42,860 nucleotides of DNA from Gordonia namibiensis NBRC 108229 (GTDB taxonomy: Bacteria; Actinomycetota; Actinomycetes; Mycobacteriales; Mycobacteriaceae). The notes under the pieces are model-generated. The model saw only the letters and a list, made by a program, of their open reading frames with translations, made no database searches and had not been told where the DNA came from. Numbering within the stretch: the stretch's first letter is position 1; each line of letters begins with the position of its first letter. The position numbers and the translations under genes were made by a program. Below are positions 35,487 to 42,860 of this stretch, one piece after another. The stretch covers positions 1 through 42,860 of the forward strand of contig NZ_BAHE01000044.1 in the NCBI RefSeq assembly GCF_000298235.1, given 5' to 3'.

Positions 35487-36600
35487 GCGGGGCGCGAATC
35501 CGATCCCGTAGCGCGTTCAGGGCGTCGACATACAGCGGCGGCCGCTGCCGGTGGATGTCGTGTCCCGACGGTATGCGGTCGATCAGCAGGCAGTCCGGCA
35601 TGAGCGTGTGCGCCCGGACCGCGTCGTCGGAGGTCATCGCGCCCAGCAGGACGCCGTCCTGCTCATGGGCCGTCGTGTGCAACAGCGTCGTGGGTACGAG
35701 GACCCGGCTGAGGGTCTCGGCCTGCTCATATCCGGCGAGCCACGAGCCGTCGTAGAACATCTCCCCGTAGCGCAGGTCGTAGTCGCCGGTTCCGTCCTGC
35801 AGACAGGCCGTGAGTGCGATCGCGCGGTTGAGGGTCGGCGGCAGCCACCACAGTTTCGGGATCACGTGCGGATCCCGGTCGAGGCGGCGCTCCAGCGGAC
35901 CCCGGACCAGGGACTCCCACGCGCGGTCGCCGAACATCGTCCGCAGGTGGCTGTGCCGGACCCAGTACCGGGTCCAGCTGTCCGCGTCCGCCGATGCGCC
36001 GGCTTCGAGATGGCGGTGGATGTTCCGGAACGTGTCGAGCCAGGCGTAGGTCGCGTGCACGCGGTCGGGTTCGGTGCCGAAGAACGGTGCGTCCTCGATG
36101 AGCACGGCGCGCACGCGGTCTCCGAAGTCGGCGGCCAGCCGCACGGCCAGGAGCCCGCCGGAGGAATGTCCCGCCACGACGACGGGGGCGCCGACGACGT
36201 TCTCGACAAACCAGGCGAGGGCCTCGGTCTGCGGCAGGGCCGGGTACAGCGACGGCTCCTTGGCCGAACCCCCGTGTCCGAAGGCGTCGACGGCGAAGAC
36301 CTGCCAGTCGCGGGTGAGTGTGCCCAGCACCGCTGCGTAATCCGTCCACGAGACCTGCTGGCCGGGGATCAGCAGCAGGGGAGGGCCGTGTCGGGGTCCC
36401 TCGCCGTAGGTGATGACGGCACCGTCGGGGGTCGTGACCGCCCGCGGGCGCATCCCGCTTGACGCGAGCCGGGCAGCCTCGCGGGTGTCGTAGGTGAGAT
36501 TGCGCGCGGCGTACGCCGCCGTACCGGCCCCCACCGCGGCGACACTCGCCGCGATCCCGGCGCCGGCACGTCGCGCCAACGTCGATCGGTGGCTGCTCAC
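35467..36600 (-). CDS. Alpha/beta hydrolase with N-terminal membrane anchor
   Basis: This 377-residue protein has a short basic start and an Ala/Gly-rich hydrophobic stretch (about residues 12-33) that may be a membrane anchor or signal. The hydrolase domain follows: PLLLIPGQQVSWTDYAAVL, VFAVDAFGHGGSA, the nucleophile elbow VVAGHSSGGLLAVRLA with the catalytic Ser, and IPSGHDIHRQRP with the catalytic His. A cap domain lies between. GTG 36600 overlaps the PAC2 stop (GTGA), so the two genes are translationally coupled. Substrate unknown; an esterase or lipase-like role is the default. Confidence 0.85.
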   Translation of the reverse strand: MSSHRSTLARRAGAGIAASVAAVGAGTAAYAARNLTYDTREAARLASSGMRPRAVTTPDGAVITYGEGPRHGPPLLLIPGQQVSWTDYAAVLGTLTRDWQVFAVDAFGHGGSAKEPSLYPALPQTEALAWFVENVVGAPVVVAGHSSGGLLAVRLAADFGDRVRAVLIEDAPFFGTEPDRVHATYAWLDTFRNIHRHLEAGASADADSWTRYWVRHSHLRTMFGDRAWESLVRGPLERRLDRDPHVIPKLWWLPPTLNRAIALTACLQDGTGDYDLRYGEMFYDGSWLAGYEQAETLSRVLVPTTLLHTTAHEQDGVLLGAMTSDDAVRAHTLMPDCLLIDRIPSGHDIHRQRPPLYVDALNALRDRIRAPLSRSSR

Positions 36601-37475
36601 CCGCCGAACGGCCCCTGGCCGCGACGCTTCAGATACCGCTCGAACTCGGCGGCGAGTGCGTCGCCGTCGATCTTCGCCATCATCTCGTCGGCATCCATCT
36701 CGGCGTCGCCACGCTCTTCGAGGCCACGGACGTAGTCGGCGATCTCCTCGTCGTCCTCGGTCATCTCGGTGACCGCGCGCTCCCACTCCTCGGCCTGCTC
36801 GGGCAGGGTGCCGAGCGGGACCTCGATGTCGAGGACCTCCTCGACGCGCGTCAGCAGCGCGACGGTGGCCTTCGGGTTGGGCGGGGTCGACACGTAATGC
36901 GGCACGGCGGCCCAGAAGGACACCGCGGGCAGGCCCGCCTGCACGAAGAGGTCCTGCAGCACGCCGGTGATGCCCGTGGGGCCCTCGTAGCGGCTCTCGG
37001 TCAGGTTGTACCGGGCCGCCGACTCACTGCTGTAGGCCGTCCCGGTGACCGGCACCGGGCGGGTGTGCGGGGTGTCGGCGAGCAGCGCGCCCAGCATGAC
37101 GGTGGTCTCGACCTCGAGCTCCTGGGCGAGTTCGACGATCTCGGCGCAGAACGCACGCCACCGCATGTTCGGTTCGATGCCCCGGACCAGCACGATGTCG
37201 CGGTCGGCACCGCGCGGGCTGCAGTATGAGATCGACGTCGTCGGCCACTCGATGCGCCGGGTCACGCCGTCCACCTGCTTGACAGTGGGGCGGTTGACCT
37301 GGAAGTCGTAGTATTCATCAGAGTCGATGTCGGCGAGCGGACGAGCGTCCCATTCGAGGGCGAGATGCTCGACGGCGCTGCTGGCGGCGTCCCCGGCGTC
37401 GTTCCATCCCTCGAAGGCCGCGAGCAGAATGGGTCTGCGCAGCTGGGGGAGGTTCGACATCTGCTCAGCGTTCAC
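36597..37475 (-). CDS. PAC2 family protein
   Basis: This 292-residue protein belongs to the PAC2 (proteasome assembly chaperone 2-like) family found in actinobacteria. Typical segments are ILLAAFEGWNDAGDAASSAV at about 16-35, WPTTSISYCSPRGADRDIVLVRGIEP, VMLGALLADTPHTRPVPVTG and PAVSFWAAVPHYVSTPPNP. The C-terminus is helical and acidic. GTG 37475 is chosen because TAGGCT lies 6 nt upstream on the minus strand (leaderless); ATG 37460 is the alternative. Its exact role in bacteria is unproven, though actinobacteria do have proteasomes. It corresponds to Rv2125 beside metH. Confidence 0.88.
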   Translation of the reverse strand: MNAEQMSNLPQLRRPILLAAFEGWNDAGDAASSAVEHLALEWDARPLADIDSDEYYDFQVNRPTVKQVDGVTRRIEWPTTSISYCSPRGADRDIVLVRGIEPNMRWRAFCAEIVELAQELEVETTVMLGALLADTPHTRPVPVTGTAYSSESAARYNLTESRYEGPTGITGVLQDLFVQAGLPAVSFWAAVPHYVSTPPNPKATVALLTRVEEVLDIEVPLGTLPEQAEEWERAVTEMTEDDEEIADYVRGLEERGDAEMDADEMMAKIDGDALAAEFERYLKRRGQGPFGG

Positions 37476-37481
37476 CGAACC

Positions 37482-37519
37482 AGCCTACGACCGAACACGC
37501 AGAGAGGGCGAACTACGCT
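37482..37519. promoter_or_regulatory. Back-to-back leaderless promoters for PAC2 and metH
   Basis: Within the 51 bp between the two start codons, TAGGCT on the minus strand (37482-37487) stands 6 nt before the PAC2 GTG, and TACGCT on the plus strand (37514-37519) stands 7 nt before the metH ATG. The -35 regions must overlap, so the two promoters may compete. No room exists for a cobalamin riboswitch in front of metH. Confidence 0.55.
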
Positions 37520-37526
37520 GTCAACC

Positions 37527-41117
<3,591 letters not shown>

Positions 41118-41141
41118 GTGTTCGACGACTGACCGGGGGCG

Positions 41142-41930
41142 ATGGGCGTGTCGAAAGTGATCGAACGGTCGCAGGGGCCGGTCCGGATCATCGGGATCGA
41201 TCGTCCCGACCGCCGCAACGCCGTCGACCGTGCGACCGCCGACGCCTTGGCCGATGCGTTCCGTCGGTTCGACGCCGACGAGTCCGTATCGGTGGCCGTG
41301 CTCTACGGCGAGGGTGGGACGTTCTGCGCGGGAGCCGATCTCAAGGCCATCGCCGACGGAACCCCGAACCGGGTGGAGGCCGACGGTGACGGCCCGATGG
41401 GCCCGACCCGGATGCGGTTGTCCAAGCCGGTGATCGCGGCGATCTCCGGTCACGCCGTCGCCGGTGGACTCGAACTCGCCCTGTGGGCGGACGTGCGCGT
41501 CGTCGAGGAGGATGCCGTGTTCGGCGTCTTCTGCCGGCGGTGGGGCGTCCCGCTGATCGACGGTGGGACGGTGCGGCTTCCGCGGTTGATCGGGGAGAGT
41601 CGTGCGATGGACCTGATCCTCACCGGTCGTGCGGTCGCGGCCGACGAGGCGTTGCAGATAGGACTCGCGAATCGCGTTGTGCCATCGGGGACCGCGCTCG
41701 ACGCCGCCGTCGAACTCGCGACTCAGATCGCGCAGTTCCCGCAAACGTGCCTACGCCAGGACCGGATGTCTGTTCTCGAGCAACACGGCCAGGACCTCGA
41801 CGCCGCGATGAGCAACGAGTTACGGCACGGCATGGTGTCGCTCGCGTCCGACACCGTCGCGGGAGCCACCCGCTTCGCCGGCGGCGCGGGGCGTCATGGT
41901 GAGGGCGTCGCCTCTGCTCCCGAGGTGTGA
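41142..41930 (+). CDS. Crotonase-family protein lacking the usual hydratase glutamates
   Basis: This 262-residue protein has the crotonase fold. The two oxyanion-hole segments are FCAGADLKAIA and GHAVAGGLELAL. In rat enoyl-CoA hydratase the catalytic residues are Glu144 (in PEI) and Glu164 (in AME). Aligned here are Cys (VFCRRWGVPLIDGGTVRL) and Asp (ESRAMDLILTG), so it is unlikely to be a normal hydratase. It may be a hydrolase, isomerase or another crotonase reaction. ATG 41142 has a weak G-rich region upstream, 24 bp after metH. Its final codons (PEV-stop) lie at the start of a short repeat unit. Confidence 0.87.
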   Translation: MGVSKVIERSQGPVRIIGIDRPDRRNAVDRATADALADAFRRFDADESVSVAVLYGEGGTFCAGADLKAIADGTPNRVEADGDGPMGPTRMRLSKPVIAAISGHAVAGGLELALWADVRVVEEDAVFGVFCRRWGVPLIDGGTVRLPRLIGESRAMDLILTGRAVAADEALQIGLANRVVPSGTALDAAVELATQIAQFPQTCLRQDRMSVLEQHGQDLDAAMSNELRHGMVSLASDTVAGATRFAGGAGRHGEGVASAPEV

Positions 41931-41985
41931 GGAGCGTTAGCGACGTGCACTCCCCGCTCCCTGAGGTGTGAGGAGCGTAGCGACG
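41922..41985. repeat. Direct repeat pair between the crotonase and the HNH gene
   Basis: GAGGTGTGAGGAGCG-TAGCGACG occurs at 41922-41945 (with one extra T) and again at 41963-41985, 41 bp apart. The first copy supplies the last codons and stop of the crotonase gene. Flanking DNA is also G/C-biased. It resembles short dispersed repeats often seen near DUF222/HNH genes in this group, though that is from memory. Confidence 0.7.
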
Positions 41986-42021
41986 AGCCACGAAGGGCTG
42001 GTGACCAGTGCTCGACACTCC

Positions 42022-42860
42022 TCACGCACGCGGGTACGCCGCGGCGAGGAGGATCGAGGCGAGGGTGGCTTCGGCGTCGGAGGCGTTGCGTAGGTCGATG
42101 ACCTCGCGCAGGTGTAGGCGTGGGGTATCGCCGGACTCCGGTTGGGGTCCGTAAATTTCGTTGCGCACTTGTTGGAGGTGTTCGGCGAATCGGCGGGGTA
42201 TGTCGGGTCGCCGGTTGATGCGTTCAGGATTCGGTGGTGCGCCGGGTTCGGCGTTGAGTCGCCAGGCGCAGCGGCCCTCGTCGGGGCCTTCGCGCACCAT
42301 GCGTGTGGTGTAGCCGCCGGGTTGGTTGCTGACCATGCGGTTGTGTTTCGGACACGCCGGAGCGAGGTCGGTGATGTCGGTGAGTCCACCATCGGCCCAA
42401 TCCAGTTGGGCGTGATGCATCTCGACGTGTGCGGCGGCGAGGTCGCAGCCAGGGGTGGAGCAGCTTTCGCCGTCGGGTCGTGCGAAGGACACCAGTCGTT
42501 GTTCGCGGGTGGCCAGGCGTTTGCCGCGTCCGAAGTACAGCGGGACCGCGGTGGCGTCTTTGAACACCGCCAACCAGGGCTGCGCATCGGCGGCCATGTC
42601 GATGAGCTCGGGGATGGGGATCAGCGTGCCGGTGGCGGTGGTGGCGAACCCGGCTTCGCGTCGGAGGTCGTTGAGGTCGGCTTTGATGATCAGTTGGGTC
42701 GGCAACCCGCGGTGACTCTTACCCAGGAGTCCGTCCTCGAAGACAGCTTTGAGCAGGGCGTTGAACGCGTCGTGATTGAGTTGGGCGGAGGTGCGGTCGT
42801 CACGTTCGGCCGCAGCAGCAACCGTGTCGGGGTCGGCGTCTTCGATTGACCCGTGTGGAG
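42022..42860 (-). CDS. DUF222/HNH endonuclease-like protein (13E12 type), partial
   Basis: The frame is open to the right edge, so the N-terminal part is missing; about 279 residues are visible. The HNH motif is clear: CSTPGCDLAAAHVEMHHAQLDW has the zinc cysteines and HH pair (given as CSTPGCDLAA and HVEMHHAQLDW), followed by GGLTDITDLAPACPKHN with the last Cys and His-Asn. Upstream, DAFNALLKAVFEDGLLG and PTQLIIKADL match the DUF222 part. Such genes are multicopy in mycobacteria and relatives (REP13E12 family) and behave as mobile or dispersed repeats. Activity has not generally been shown. The adjacent direct repeats fit a recombination-prone site. Confidence 0.9.
   Translation of the reverse strand, partial: PHGSIEDADPDTVAAAAERDDRTSAQLNHDAFNALLKAVFEDGLLGKSHRGLPTQLIIKADLNDLRREAGFATTATGTLIPIPELIDMAADAQPWLAVFKDATAVPLYFGRGKRLATREQRLVSFARPDGESCSTPGCDLAAAHVEMHHAQLDWADGGLTDITDLAPACPKHNRMVSNQPGGYTTRMVREGPDEGRCAWRLNAEPGAPPNPERINRRPDIPRRFAEHLQQVRNEIYGPQPESGDTPRLHLREVIDLRNASDAEATLASILLAAAYPRA

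Overview
The window looks like a chromosomal segment of a mycolic-acid actinobacterium (order Mycobacteriales), most likely Gordonia or a close relative. The signs are high GC, the fabG1-inhA pair of the mycolate FAS-II system, mycothiol ligase mshC, an F420-type LLM oxidoreductase, a DUF222/HNH (13E12-type) gene, and many leaderless genes whose start codon lies 6-8 nt after a TANNNT -10 box. The genus is an inference. Comparisons with M. tuberculosis are from memory of its gene order, not from a search.

Region 1 (1-8106) follows the M. tuberculosis Rv1476-Rv1485 order: the end of an unknown gene, the RipA-type NlpC/P60 hydrolase (with no ripB copy after it), a moxR-DUF58-VWA operon, then fabG1, inhA and the actinobacterial ferrochelatase.

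Region 2 (8107-10266) is an accessory insert and the most unusual part. It is a tandem duplication of one cassette: an 11-bp-period direct repeat, a promoter, a micropeptide gene (31 and 35 codons) with a conserved LG..L..I.TGS core, a strong GC-rich hairpin, and a GNAT-like acyltransferase gene. The two peptides align without gaps over 24 residues and the two GNAT proteins are about 70% identical. I do not recognise this system.

Region 3 (10267-21240) returns to the conserved order: an Rv1486c-like protein, a DUF3097 protein, NfeD plus an SPFH protein, then a SatD-like/DUF3307-like pair controlled from a 94-bp mirror-symmetric operator, a TVP38/DedA-like membrane protein, and the methylmalonyl-CoA mutase operon mutA-mutB-meaB.

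Region 4 (21241-25686) is variable: an LLM oxidoreductase, a nucleoside hydrolase, an M23-type lipoprotein broken by a one-base frameshift, and an MscS channel ending in a long bidirectional hairpin beside tRNA-Leu(GAG).

Region 5 (25695-41930) resembles M. tuberculosis Rv2141c to Rv2124c: an M20 peptidase, a PEBP-like protein, pyrD, a DUF5703-like protein, a beta-propeller lipoprotein, uppP, a phosphoglycerate-mutase-like phosphatase, a DUF3090 protein, an SCO1664-type kinase-like protein, mshC, a small unknown protein, an alpha/beta hydrolase, a PAC2 protein, cobalamin-dependent metH and a crotonase with altered catalytic residues. The window closes with a short direct repeat and the 3' part of a DUF222/HNH gene. 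Both B12 enzymes (MutAB and MetH) lie here; I saw no cobalamin riboswitch upstream of either.
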